Positions 1 to 10,124 of a DNA stretch of 53,266 nt are shown in pieces. Below the pieces are notes generated by a model. It was given only the letters and a program-made list of their open reading frames with translations, was not told the origin of the DNA and made no database searches. The stretch covers positions 1-53,266 of the forward strand of contig NZ_VDFY01000172.1 of NCBI RefSeq assembly GCF_006228125.1, in the 5' to 3' direction. This DNA is from Micromonospora orduensis. Its GTDB lineage: Bacteria > Actinomycetota > Actinomycetes > Mycobacteriales > Micromonosporaceae. Each line of letters starts with the position of its first letter. The stretch's first letter is position 1. Both the position numbers and the translations under genes were made by a program.

Positions 1-47
1 GCGCCCGCTTCCGGGCCGGGGCGGCGCTGCGCGCGTCCGGCCGGCTG

Positions 48-794
48 GTGGCCCGCGCCTCGCGCCGGCTGCGCCGGGTCGCCGGGCAGGCCGTCTCGGC
101 CAGCGTCGCCACCACCGACCCGTCCGCCCGCCCGCTGCCGCCGAAGCGGATGGCCGCACCGCCGTTGATGCGCGGACGGTTCGGCACCGGACCGGGACTG
201 CCGGTGCTGGCCATCGCAGGGCTGATGGTGCTGATCGTGGCGATGCTCGGCGTCGAGCAGGCCACCGGGGTGAGCATCCTGCCCGACCGGCTCAGCGCCG
301 GCCTGCGGCCACCGCCGAAGAAGTTCCCGGTCCTGCCGGCCAGCCATCCGGTGAGCCTCACCATCGACACGATCGACCTGCGGGCGGCGGTGCACGACGT
401 GGGCATCGCCGCCGACGGCACCATCGCCGTGCCGGACGCGGCCCGCGCCCAGGAGGCCGGCTGGTACGACCAGGGCCCCACACCCGGCCAGTACGGCCCA
501 GCGGTGATCGTCGGCCACGTCGACACCACAAGCGGCCCGGCGGTGTTCCACCAACTGCGTGAGCTGCGCTCCGGCGACCAGATCGAGGTGACGCGCACCG
601 ACCACAGCGTGGCGGTCTTCGAGGTGGACTCGGTGCAGCGCTTCGACAAGGGGCAACTGCCGGTCGACGAGGTGTACGGCGACTTCAGCCGCCCGAGCCT
701 GCGCCTGATCACCTGCGGCGGTCGCTGGGTCGGCGGCGAGACCGGCTACTCGGACAACGTGGTGGTATTCGCGTCCCTGGTCAAGGCGCGGTAG
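48..794 (+). CDS. Class F sortase (transpeptidase-like, membrane anchored)
   Basis: A 248-residue protein with one membrane segment at about residues 51-67 and a C-terminal sortase domain. The catalytic His lies in GHVDT (about residue 157) and the Cys in LITCGG (about residue 223), followed by an Arg at about 226; this His-Cys-Arg layout with the ending NVVVFA fits class F sortases of actinomycetes. They act outside the membrane on surface proteins, but no sorting-signal substrate is visible nearby. The frame is open to the left edge of the window, so the GTG at 48 may be internal and the true start may lie upstream. The function of class F sortases is poorly known, so the substrate is open. 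Confidence 0.85.
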   Translation: MARASRRLRRVAGQAVSASVATTDPSARPLPPKRMAAPPLMRGRFGTGPGLPVLAIAGLMVLIVAMLGVEQATGVSILPDRLSAGLRPPPKKFPVLPASHPVSLTIDTIDLRAAVHDVGIAADGTIAVPDAARAQEAGWYDQGPTPGQYGPAVIVGHVDTTSGPAVFHQLRELRSGDQIEVTRTDHSVAVFEVDSVQRFDKGQLPVDEVYGDFSRPSLRLITCGGRWVGGETGYSDNVVVFASLVKAR

Positions 795-806
795 GGGGCG
801 GCCGGG

Positions 807-1343
807 TCAGGCGGCGGCTTCGGGCTCCCGCAGGTCGAGCCAGTCTGCCCAGCGGGGGTCCGGTGCGCGGTGCCCGAGGACCCGCCACGCGGTCCCTTTC
901 GGGGCGGCCGGCAGCGCGTGCAGTCGCCAGCCCAGCTCGGCCGGGGTCTTGTCGCCCTTGGTGTGGTTGCAGCGGGCGCACGCGGCCACCACGTTCTCCC
1001 AGGCGTGCCGGCCACCCCGGCTGCGCGGGAAGACGTGGTCGATGGTCTCGGCCGGGCCCCGGCAGTAGGCGCACCGCCAGCCGTCCCGGGCGAAGATCGC
1101 CCGACGGGACAGTCCGACGTGCGTGCGGTACGGGACCCGGACGAAACGGGTCAGCCGGACCACCGACGGCACCGGGAGCACGTCGCGGGCACTGTGCAGG
1201 ATGCCGTCACCGTCGGCGACGCAGACCGCCTTCGCGGACAGGACGAGGATCGCGGCTCGACGCACCGACACGACACACAGCGGCTCGTAGGTGGCGTTGA
1301 GGACCAACGCGCCGGAGCCCACCGTGGGTCGTATGTCAGGCAT
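807..1343 (-). CDS. HNH endonuclease family protein
   Basis: A 178-residue protein with a C-terminal HNH nuclease fold. Two zinc-binding Cys pairs (CAYC and CARC) flank the DHVFPRSRGG core that carries the metal-binding His, and the domain ends NHTKGDKTP. The N-terminal half (LNATYEPLCVVSVRRA) is the extension usual in the stand-alone HNH proteins conserved in actinobacteria. The ATG at 1343 is preceded by GGGAGG nine bases upstream; a GTG at 1352 is an alternative. It converges on the sortase gene with a 12-base gap. The family match is clear; the biological role is unknown, as for most members. Confidence 0.88.
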   Translation of the reverse strand: MPDIRPTVGSGALVLNATYEPLCVVSVRRAAILVLSAKAVCVADGDGILHSARDVLPVPSVVRLTRFVRVPYRTHVGLSRRAIFARDGWRCAYCRGPAETIDHVFPRSRGGRHAWENVVAACARCNHTKGDKTPAELGWRLHALPAAPKGTAWRVLGHRAPDPRWADWLDLREPEAAA

Positions 1344-1626
1344 CGCGCTCACCCTCCCGGTTCAGCGGCTGCTGCGTGCCGCCGTCGACCGGGGTCGGGC
1401 ATGACGACCCACACGGTCGACGCCGGCCGATCACCGACGTCCGTTGCGCCAATAGTCCCTGATCGGACCCCGGATTGCACGCACTAATCCGGGGCCGGAC
1501 ATGAAGCTCTCTACCGCACCTGTCAGGATGGCCGGTTCGCCCCGCTCCGGCGTCGCGGTCGGCGGCACGTCACCCGGCCGGTGGGTCGGCGACGGGCGGT
1601 CCGGTTCGTTGCGGTACGAAGACAGG

Positions 1627-2667
1627 GTGAGTGCCGCCAGCATGATGCCCCTCGCCCTGTCCACCGCCGGGTCGGTGAACTGCCAGGGCAGTTCCTCCTG
1701 CGAGTTCATCTACGAGCTCACCCGGTCGGACTGGTTCGCCGAGGGCAGTTACTGGATCCTGCTCAAGCCGCTGCGGGTGCTGCTGATCCTGGTCGTGGCG
1801 ATGGTGGCCCGCTGGGCGCTGCACCGGACGATCAACCGGCTGGTGCGGACCACCACCGACGGTGCGGTGCCGACCATGCTTCGGCCGCTGCGCGAGCGGG
1901 TGCCCACCGCCGCGGTCGACCCGGCCGAGTTCGTGCCGGAGCGACGGCGGCAGCGGGCCGAGGCGATCGGCTCGGTGCTGCGCAGCCTCACCACGGCGTT
2001 CGTCTTCGGGATCGCGCTGCTGATGATCCTGCGCGAGTTCAGCTTCGACCTGGCCCCGCTGCTGGCGAGCGCCGGGATCGTCGGCGTCGCGCTGGGCTTC
2101 GGCGCGCAGAGCCTGGTCAAGGACCTGATCGCCGGTCTGTTCATGCTCATCGAGGACCAGTACGGCGTGGGCGACAACGTCGACCTGGGCGAGGCGACGG
2201 GTGTGGTGGAGTCGGTCGGACTGCGGGTCACGACGGTCCGTGACGGTCGGGGCGTGCTCTGGTACATCCGCAACGGCGAGATCATCCGGGTGGGCAACAA
2301 GAGCCAGGGCTGGGCTCTGGTGGTGGTGGACCTGCCGATCGGGTTCAGCAGCACCGAGGAGGCCACTGCCGTCCTGCGGACCGCGGCCGCGTCGATCGCG
2401 ATGGACCCGGAGCTGTCGCCGGAGATCGTCGAGGCGCCCGAGGTGCTGGGCGTCGAGCAGATGACGGTGGACGGCGCGGTGATCCGGACGGTGGTGAAGA
2501 CGACCGCCGACGGGCAGTTCGCGGTGGGCCGGGAGCTGCGCCGACGGCTTGCCGAGGCGCTGGAGAACTCGGGGATCACCGCCCAGATAGCCGCTGCCCG
2601 CATCTATCCCGGCGTACCGAGCCGGTCCCTGCCCGAGGGCGAGACCGGTCAGGGCGGCGCCACCTGA
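1627..2667 (+). CDS. Small-conductance mechanosensitive channel (MscS family)
   Basis: A 346-residue membrane protein. Hydrophobic helices occur near residues 35-55 and 125-140, followed by the MscS pore helix with GVALGFGAQSLVKDLIAG and the beta domain starting EDQYGVGDNV. MscS channels open under membrane tension and release solutes during osmotic downshift. The C-terminal region (NKSQGWALVVVDLPIGF) is the usual MscS cytoplasmic domain. The frame extends up to an ATG at 1501, but that segment reads like non-coding sequence. The GTG at 1627 is preferred because TACGAA, near an actinobacterial -10, sits six bases before it; an ATG at 1642 is also possible. Confidence 0.88.
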   Translation: MSAASMMPLALSTAGSVNCQGSSSCEFIYELTRSDWFAEGSYWILLKPLRVLLILVVAMVARWALHRTINRLVRTTTDGAVPTMLRPLRERVPTAAVDPAEFVPERRRQRAEAIGSVLRSLTTAFVFGIALLMILREFSFDLAPLLASAGIVGVALGFGAQSLVKDLIAGLFMLIEDQYGVGDNVDLGEATGVVESVGLRVTTVRDGRGVLWYIRNGEIIRVGNKSQGWALVVVDLPIGFSSTEEATAVLRTAAASIAMDPELSPEIVEAPEVLGVEQMTVDGAVIRTVVKTTADGQFAVGRELRRRLAEALENSGITAQIAAARIYPGVPSRSLPEGETGQGGAT

Positions 2668-2668
2668 C

Positions 2669-2685
2669 CCGGACAGCCTGTCCGG
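2669..2685 (+). terminator. Short hairpin after the MscS gene
   Basis: CCGGACA and TGTCCGG form a 7-bp stem with a 3-base loop, starting two bases after the MscS stop codon. There is no T tract, as is common in high-GC actinobacteria. Confidence 0.4.
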
Positions 2686-2728
2686 TCGATACAGGGGTCG
2701 CGGTCCACCCGGCCCCTCAGGTATCGTC

Positions 2729-2757
2729 CGTTCGTTCAGTCGGGGATGCGACGAACG
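2729..2757. repeat. Inverted repeat upstream of the MFS gene
   Basis: CGTTCGT (2729-2735) and ACGAACG (2751-2757) form a 7-base inverted repeat with a 15-base spacer, about 140 bases before the MFS start. It could be an operator for an unknown regulator; no regulator gene is adjacent. Confidence 0.3.
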
Positions 2758-2899
2758 AGCCGTTCGCCCTAGCTAGTTGTCAGACGATCGGGCAGAATTC
2801 GGTGCACGCGTTCCCGCCGGAGCGTGGTCACATCCTCGCTGATCCGTAGATCTGACGAGTGTTCCCGGCCGGCTGCCACGAGCGGTGCGCCGGGAGCCG

Positions 2900-4273
2900 A
2901 TGGAGGCGACGGTGCCCGACGAGCGACCTTCCGCGGAAGGCCCGGCCACATTTCGCGAAGTGTTCGCCCAGCGCGAGTTCCGGGCTGTCTTCGCGGCCGG
3001 TGCCCTCTCGTGGATCGGTGACTACGTGGCGAAGGCCGCCGTCACCCTTCTGGTCTACCAGCAGACCGAGTCCGTCGCGCTCTCCGCCGCCGCCTTCGCC
3101 GTGAGCTTCCTGCCGTGGCTGCTCGGTGGCCCCCTGCTCGCCGCGCTGGCCGAGCGATACCCGTACCGACGGGTGATGGTCGCGTGTGACGTGATCCGGA
3201 TGGCGCTGATGCTGCTCATCGCCATCCCGAACCTGCCGGTCCAGGCGGTGCTGATGCTCATCTTCGCCGCCACGCTGGCCAACCCGCCGAGCCAGGCGGC
3301 GAAGTCGGCCCTGATGCCGCAGATCCTCACCGGCGACCGGCTGGTGGTCGGCCTGTCGCTGAACAGCAGCGTCGGGCAGGCCGCGCAGGTCCTCGGCTAC
3401 CTGCTCGGCACCGCCGTCGCCGCGTTCAACCCGGCCCTCGCACTGCTGATCAACGCGGCGACGTTCGCCGCGTCGGCGCTGCTCGTGCGTTTCGGCGTCC
3501 GGGACCGGGCCCCCGTGATGACCAGCGCCCACCGCAGCCACCTGCTTCGGGAGACCACCCAGGGGTTCCAGATCGTGTTCGGCACGCCGGTGCTGCGGGC
3601 CATCGCGGTGCTGGTGTTCAGCGCGATGCTCTTCTCGATCGTTCCGGAGGGGCTGGCGGCGGGCTGGGCCAACCAGGACGGCGGCGACATGGACGAGGGC
3701 CTGGCACAGGCTCTGATCATGGCGGCCAACCCGGTGGGGTTCATCCTCGGCGGGCTGCTCGTGAGCCGGCTGCTCGGTCCGTCCCGACGGCTGGCCCTGA
3801 TGCGGCCACTGGCCGTGCTCGCCCCGCTGGCGCTGGTGCCGGCACTGTTCAACCCGGCGCCACCGGTGGTGGCGCTGCTCGCCGCGCTCTGCGGGTTCGC
3901 GGTCGCCGGCATGCTGCCGATGGCCAACGGCCTGTTCGTCCAGGCCCTGCCCGCCGAGTTCCGGGCACGCGCGTTCGGTGTGATGGCCACCGGGGTCCAG
4001 GTCATCCAGGGGGTCGCGGTGCTGGCCACCGGGCTGCTCGCCGACCGGTTCTCCATCCCGCTGGTGGTCGGCGTGTGGAGCGCCGCCGGGGTGCTGCTGA
4101 TGCTGGTGGCCTCGCTGCGCTGGCCGGACCGGCAGACGGTGGACAGCACGATCGCGGCGGCGGTTGCGGCCAACGCCGAGCAGGCGGCCAAACAGGGCGA
4201 CCGGCCCTCCGGCGGCACCCCTGCCGCCGACCCACAGGCGGGCACGGGCCGCCGCCGGCACGCCCTGAGCTGA
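2900..4273 (+). CDS. MFS transporter (drug or siderophore exporter type)
   Basis: A 457-residue major facilitator protein with about 12 hydrophobic segments and a hydrophilic C-tail rich in Ala, Pro and Arg. The start of the transporter (FREVFAQREFRAVFAAGALSW) and the loop ERYPYRRVMVACDVIRM resemble the DHA3/EntS-like exporters of actinobacteria. Substrates in that group range from drugs to siderophores; nothing nearby fixes the substrate. The ATG at 2900 has GGGAG a few bases upstream; a GTG at 2885 would add five residues. The gene appears monocistronic, with 231 bases of upstream non-coding sequence containing an inverted repeat. Confidence 0.85.
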   Translation: MEATVPDERPSAEGPATFREVFAQREFRAVFAAGALSWIGDYVAKAAVTLLVYQQTESVALSAAAFAVSFLPWLLGGPLLAALAERYPYRRVMVACDVIRMALMLLIAIPNLPVQAVLMLIFAATLANPPSQAAKSALMPQILTGDRLVVGLSLNSSVGQAAQVLGYLLGTAVAAFNPALALLINAATFAASALLVRFGVRDRAPVMTSAHRSHLLRETTQGFQIVFGTPVLRAIAVLVFSAMLFSIVPEGLAAGWANQDGGDMDEGLAQALIMAANPVGFILGGLLVSRLLGPSRRLALMRPLAVLAPLALVPALFNPAPPVVALLAALCGFAVAGMLPMANGLFVQALPAEFRARAFGVMATGVQVIQGVAVLATGLLADRFSIPLVVGVWSAAGVLLMLVASLRWPDRQTVDSTIAAAVAANAEQAAKQGDRPSGGTPAADPQAGTGRRRHALS

Positions 4274-4349
4274 CGTCCGCGGCGCGGCGTGATCCGACGC
4301 ACGGCGTACGGGTCCGGCCGGTGCGGGGCGCACCTGGCAGGATGGAACG

Positions 4350-4778
4350 GTGAACCCCGCAGGTGAATCCGACCGTCCCGCTGCGTCGATGACCCTCTTC
4401 GAAGCGGTCGGCGGCGAGCCCACCTTCCGCAAGCTGGTGGACGAGTTCTACATCGGTGTCGCCACCGACCCCCTGCTGCGCCCCATGTATCCCGAGGAGG
4501 ACCTGGGGCCGGCCGCGGACCGGCTGACCCTGTTCCTCATGCAGTACTGGGGTGGGCCGAACACGTACTCCGCCCAGCGGGGCCACCCGCGGCTGCGGAT
4601 GCGGCACGCCCCGTTCCGGGTCGGCGTGGCCGAACGGGACGCCTGGCTGCTGCACATGCGCCGCGCCGTGGACCGGCTCGACCTGGAGCCGGAGATCGCC
4701 GGTGCGCTCTGGGCCTATCTGGAGCGGGCCGCGTACTTCATGGTCAACGTCGTGGACGACCCGGCCGAGCCCGCCTGA
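4350..4778 (+). CDS. glbO: Group II truncated haemoglobin (GlbO type)
   Basis: A 142-residue protein matching the trHbO family over its full length. Visible hallmarks are the B10 Tyr in VDEFY, the segment MQYWGGPNTYSAQRGHPRLR with the G8-region Trp, and the proximal His in RMRHAPFRVG. These oxygen-binding haemoproteins are cytoplasmic or membrane-associated and are linked to oxygen handling and nitrosative stress protection in mycobacteria. The start is a GTG at 4350; CAGGAT six bases before it could be the -10 of a leaderless transcript. The next gene, a YbjN protein, converges from the right with a 34-base gap. Confidence 0.93.
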   Translation: MNPAGESDRPAASMTLFEAVGGEPTFRKLVDEFYIGVATDPLLRPMYPEEDLGPAADRLTLFLMQYWGGPNTYSAQRGHPRLRMRHAPFRVGVAERDAWLLHMRRAVDRLDLEPEIAGALWAYLERAAYFMVNVVDDPAEPA

Positions 4779-4812
4779 CGGCCCCGGCCGGACACCCGGC
4801 CCGCGTGGCGCC

Positions 4813-5397
4813 TCAGAGCAGAGCGCCCTCGTCGTGCAGCCAGTCCACGAAGCTGGTGGCCACCGCCGCGCCGCAGTCGAGCATCTCGACCAGCAGCGCG
4901 TCGTGGGTGCCGGCGCCGAGCGGCACCTGAAGCTCGGCGTAGATCGGCAGCTGCCCGCGCTCGGTCGGGTCGCCGATGTACGCCTTGCAGAACCGGCGGG
5001 TGTGGTTCCACTCGTTGACCACCCGGTAGGCCCGGTCGGCCCAGTCGGGTGGGACCGTGGCGTGCGGGCGGGCCCGCATCACCAGGATCTCGTCCTCCGG
5101 CCCCTCCAGGGCGACCAGGACGGCGTGCCGCTCCCACATGGCCAACAGGTTGCCGTCGCCGTCGGCCAGGTACCGAACGTCGAGCAGGTCGAGCGCGTCG
5201 CAGACCCGACGCAGACTGACCGGCTCGACGGTGGCGGGCATCTCCGTCAGCACGGGCCGCTCATTGGACGGGCAGTCGTCCCCCGGCTGGCGGGGGCTGG
5301 GCGGTCCGACCCGGACCGCGCTCTCCACTGTGATCCCGCTTCGGGCTTCCGGATCGCCGCCGTCGGCGGGACCGGGGCGCCATGACCACCACGGCAT
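4813..5397 (-). CDS. YbjN domain-containing protein
   Basis: A 194-residue soluble protein. Residues from about 50 onward (PVSLRRVCDALDLLDVRYLADGDGNLLAMW, in part) match the YbjN fold, a small alpha/beta domain related to type III secretion chaperones and often called a sensory transduction regulator; its molecular function is not settled. The N-terminal 50 residues are low-complexity and may be partly dispensable. The ATG at 5397 is taken because a GAGG motif lies upstream; an ATG at 5240 would give only the core domain. It lies tail-to-tail with glbO. Confidence 0.78.
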   Translation of the reverse strand: MPWWSWRPGPADGGDPEARSGITVESAVRVGPPSPRQPGDDCPSNERPVLTEMPATVEPVSLRRVCDALDLLDVRYLADGDGNLLAMWERHAVLVALEGPEDEILVMRARPHATVPPDWADRAYRVVNEWNHTRRFCKAYIGDPTERGQLPIYAELQVPLGAGTHDALLVEMLDCGAAVATSFVDWLHDEGALL

Positions 5398-5528
5398 CGC
5401 TCGCGCACCTCACTCCCCAGCGGATCCAGTCGCCTACGGTGCGTTGGATCCGAGGATGGACGGTACCCGGACAGCCGGGTTGAAGCACCCCCCCAACGAC
5501 TGCCCCAGCCCAGAAGAACGAGCCGGGG

Positions 5529-6260
5529 TCATCCGTTCGGACGAGTCGCGAGGGGTGTTACGGCGAGGTCGGTGGCCTTCTGCAACCAGGTCGCTCCGTA
5601 TGGTCCCACCAGACCGACCCAACGGCCGGCCACCCGCACCTGCACGGCCGGCTCGTCCGCGGCGGCGGCCGGGCCGGCGGCACCGAGGAAGCCCATCCGG
5701 ACCAGCCCCTGCACCAGCCGCTGCGACACCTCCACCGGCGGCACCGGCGGCCCGTCGGGCGTGACCACCACCGCCACGTGGTCGAGCAGCGCGTCCCGCA
5801 GGGCACGCTGGCCGACCGCCCGGCCTGCCACACCCTGCTCGCTCGCCGTCCGCAGGGCGCCCGCCGCGGCGTCCGCGATCCGCCGCAGCTCGGCGGCGGG
5901 AAGCACCTCCACCGGTTGGCTGCGCGCCGGCGGGAGCGGCCACCGCCACTGCGCGTCCCGACGCGTCGGCAACCTCGTACCGCCCCGTTCCAGCTCGGCC
6001 AGCAGTTCGGCGGCGGCCACCGTGACGTCGTCGACGACGCCGTCCGCCGCGCCGCCGGCCACCGTCCGCACCACGAGCACCTGCCACGGCAGCCGCGCCC
6101 AGAGCGCGACGCGCCCGGCCGCGCCGGCCGGCCGCAGCCGGACCGGCGCGGCCGGGTCCAGTCGGACCAGCCGGGCCAGGAACGCGCCGGCGTCGACCAC
6201 GCCGGTGAGGCCGTGCGCCGCCGACGCGACCCGGTCCGGTCCCGTACCCGGCCGGGTCAC
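5529..6260 (-). CDS. Conserved hypothetical protein coupled to a thioesterase
   Basis: A 243-residue Ala/Arg/Val-rich protein without a motif I recognise and no signal peptide or membrane helix. The GTG start at 6260 overlaps the stop of the upstream thioesterase in a GTGA junction, so the two are probably translationally coupled. The frame is open further upstream (to 6443), but that part overlaps the thioesterase and reads as a shadow. The region around residues 130-190 (alternating helices ELRRIADAAAGAL, RALRDALLDHV) suggests a mostly helical fold. The coupling suggests a job related to acyl-CoA metabolism, but that is inference. Confidence 0.7.
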   Translation of the reverse strand: MTRPGTGPDRVASAAHGLTGVVDAGAFLARLVRLDPAAPVRLRPAGAAGRVALWARLPWQVLVVRTVAGGAADGVVDDVTVAAAELLAELERGGTRLPTRRDAQWRWPLPPARSQPVEVLPAAELRRIADAAAGALRTASEQGVAGRAVGQRALRDALLDHVAVVVTPDGPPVPPVEVSQRLVQGLVRMGFLGAAGPAAAADEPAVQVRVAGRWVGLVGPYGATWLQKATDLAVTPLATRPNG

Positions 6261-6703
6261 GCCCCGCCCCCCTGCGGGGCGTACGTCAGCAGGAAGTCCC
6301 GCTCCTCGGCGGTGATCCGCCGGGGCACCTGACGGGTCAGGTCGAACGGCACCAGCACCGAACGGGCCCGACTGGCGAGCACGTCGCCGTCGTACAGCTC
6401 GTAGGCGACGGTGAAGCGGGAAGCCTTGATCTCCTCGACCCACAGCTCGATCCGGACGGTGGGCGCCGCCTCCGCGGTGGCCCGACCCAGCGCGTAGTCG
6501 ACCGGGCGCAGGTAGTCGACCTCGTGCCGGCGGATCACGACGCCGTCGGCGAACGAGCCCACCCCCCAGGCCCGGCCGCCGGCGAACATCAACGCCACCC
6601 GCGCCTCCTCGTACAGGGTGAGGAAGCGCGAGTTGTTGACGTGGCCGTACGCGTCCAGGTCGGACCAGCGCAGTGTGCAGTGGTAGACGAACCGGTCAGA
6701 CAC
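6257..6703 (-). CDS. Acyl-CoA thioesterase, 4HBT hotdog family
   Basis: A 148-residue single hotdog domain. The motif RWSDLDAYGHVNNSRFL carries the Asp and the HVNN signature of the YbgC/FadM branch of 4-hydroxybenzoyl-CoA thioesterases, which hydrolyse acyl-CoA thioesters in the cytoplasm. The length matches the family. It lies 12 bases downstream of ettA on the same strand, so transcription may run ettA, thioesterase and hypothetical protein together. The acyl chain specificity cannot be read from the sequence. Confidence 0.87.
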   Translation of the reverse strand: MSDRFVYHCTLRWSDLDAYGHVNNSRFLTLYEEARVALMFAGGRAWGVGSFADGVVIRRHEVDYLRPVDYALGRATAEAAPTVRIELWVEEIKASRFTVAYELYDGDVLASRARSVLVPFDLTRQVPRRITAEERDFLLTYAPQGGGA

Positions 6704-6715
6704 CGTCTCGGCCGG

Positions 6716-8392
<1,677 letters not shown>

Positions 8393-8723
8393 GGTGCGGG
8401 CTACCTCCGTCGGTTTGCTGTCGCCTGATCGGCGGCGCGGCGCGGGCTCGGACCTCACCCGCCGCCGCCGGCCGGGAGCCGGCCGCGCGCACGCCATCGT
8501 CAATCCTGACAGGTACGGCGCGCTTCGCCCACATCACCCCGCCCCAGGAGTACGCCGGCGAGCCGGATCGTCGGCCTCTGAACGATGGGCTGTCGACAAG
8601 ATCACCCTTAGGATTCGCCCAGCCCGAGGCGGGTAGGAGACTCCGGCACGGGGGCCCAGACACCGCAGCTACGCTCAGTACGCTCATCGCGGTGGACCCG
8701 TCAGCACCCGGAGGTGGCCGATC
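8393..8723. other. Intergenic region between divergent ettA and otsA
   Basis: About 330 bases without a convincing gene. On the otsA side it holds two copies of TACGCT (8670-8675 and 8679-8684), both matching the actinobacterial -10 pattern TAnnnT, and the otsA ribosome binding site GGAGGTGG. On the ettA side I see no clear core promoter. No RNA gene or riboswitch was recognised. Confidence 0.5.
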
Positions 8724-10124
8724 GTGACCGTCCGTAGCTCCTTTGTCGTAGTGGCGAACCGTCTGCCGGTCGACGAGGTGAGCACACCAGAGGGACGGCA
8801 GTGGCGACGCAGCCCCGGAGGGCTGGTCACCGCGCTGCATCCCGTGCTCGCCGAACACCAGGGCACCTGGGTCGGCTGGGCCGGCGGCACCGGCGCCGCG
8901 CCCGAGCCGTTCGACCTGGAGGGGATCCGGCTGCACCCGGTCCCGTTGAGCGCCGAGGAGTTGGAGCGCTACTACGAGGGCCAGTCCAACGCGACGATCT
9001 GGCCGCTCTACCACGACGCCGTGGAGACGCCCGCCTACAAGCGCCGCTGGCGCGAGGCGTACCGCCTGGTCAACGCCCGGTTCGCGGAGGCCGCGGCGGA
9101 CGTGGCGGCCGAGGGCGCGACGGTCTGGGTGCAGGACTACCAGCTCCAGCTTGTCCCGGCGATGCTGCGGGAGCTGCGACCGGACCTGCGGATCGGGTTC
9201 TTCCTGCACATCCCGTTCCCGCCGATCGAGCTGTTCATGCAGATGCCGTTCCGCACCGAGATCCTGCGGGGTCTGCTCGGCGCCGACCTGGTCGGCTTCC
9301 AGCAGCGGCTGGCCGCGCAGAACTTCGTCCGGCTGGCCCGGCACCTGCTCGGGCTGCGCTACGAGGGGCAGATGATCCAGGTCGACGGGCGGCAGGTGAA
9401 GGCGGGCGCCTTCCCCATCTCGATCGACACGCAGGAGATGGAGCGGATGGCGGCCGATCCGGCCGTCCAGGCCCGCGCCAAGCAGATCCGCGCCGAGCTG
9501 GGCGACCCGAAGACGATCATCCTGGGCGTGGACCGGCTGGACTACACCAAGGGCATCGAGTTGCGGCTCAAGGCCTTCCGCGAACTCCTGGCTGACGGAA
9601 AGTTGACAGTTCCGGACGCGGTTATGGTGCAGGTCGCCACGCCGAGCCGTGAGCGCGTCGAGCACTACCAGGCACTTCGAGTCAAGGTAGAGCGCGAGGT
9701 TGGTCGGATTAATGGCGAATTCGGCAGGGTCGGCGTGCCGGCGGTGCATTACCTGCATCAGTCGTACAGTCGCAGTGAACTGGCCGCGATGTACGTTGCT
9801 GCCGACGTGATGATGGTGACCCCGCTGCGAGACGGAATGAACCTGGTAGCCAAGGAGTACGTCGCATCGCGCGCCGACCAGGGCGGTGCGCTCGTGCTCA
9901 GTGAATTCGCTGGCGCCGCAACGGAGCTGCGCCAGGCCTTTCTGTGTAACCCGCACGATCCGGACGCGGTCAAGGACGCCCTGCTCCGGGCAGTGCACGT
10001 GGAGAAAACCGAGGCACGCCGCCGGATGCGGACAATGCAACGTCACCTGCGTACCCACGACGTGGGGCACTGGGCCAAGTCTTTCCTCTCCGAACTGGGA
10101 GTTTCCGAGGCGGAGGCCGAGTGA
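8724..10124 (+). CDS. otsA: Trehalose-6-phosphate synthase
   Basis: A 466-residue GT20 glycosyltransferase that joins UDP- or ADP-glucose to glucose-6-phosphate to form trehalose-6-phosphate in the cytoplasm. The N-terminus [10 protein letters not shown] and [11 protein letters not shown] form the glucose-6-phosphate loop region; [22 protein letters not shown] and [12 protein letters not shown] are conserved GT20 blocks. The GTG at 8724 follows GGAGGTGG with a spacing of about seven bases. Its stop overlaps the next start in a GTGA junction, so it is coupled to the phosphatase fusion. GC drops slightly from about 9.6 to 9.95 kb within the gene, without any break in the protein. Confidence 0.95.
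   Translation: MTVRSSFVVVANRLPVDEVSTPEGRQWRRSPGGLVTALHPVLAEHQGTWVGWAGGTGAAPEPFDLEGIRLHPVPLSAEELERYYEGQSNATIWPLYHDAVETPAYKRRWREAYRLVNARFAEAAADVAAEGATVWVQDYQLQLVPAMLRELRPDLRIGFFLHIPFPPIELFMQMPFRTEILRGLLGADLVGFQQRLAAQNFVRLARHLLGLRYEGQMIQVDGRQVKAGAFPISIDTQEMERMAADPAVQARAKQIRAELGDPKTIILGVDRLDYTKGIELRLKAFRELLADGKLTVPDAVMVQVATPSRERVEHYQALRVKVEREVGRINGEFGRVGVPAVHYLHQSYSRSELAAMYVAADVMMVTPLRDGMNLVAKEYVASRADQGGALVLSEFAGAATELRQAFLCNPHDPDAVKDALLRAVHVEKTEARRRMRTMQRHLRTHDVGHWAKSFLSELGVSEAEAE

Noticed and set aside
2828..4432. A 534-codon minus-strand frame opposite the MFS gene
   Set aside because: The translation is His/Gln/Arg-rich without fold patterns; the MFS frame has proper transmembrane helices.
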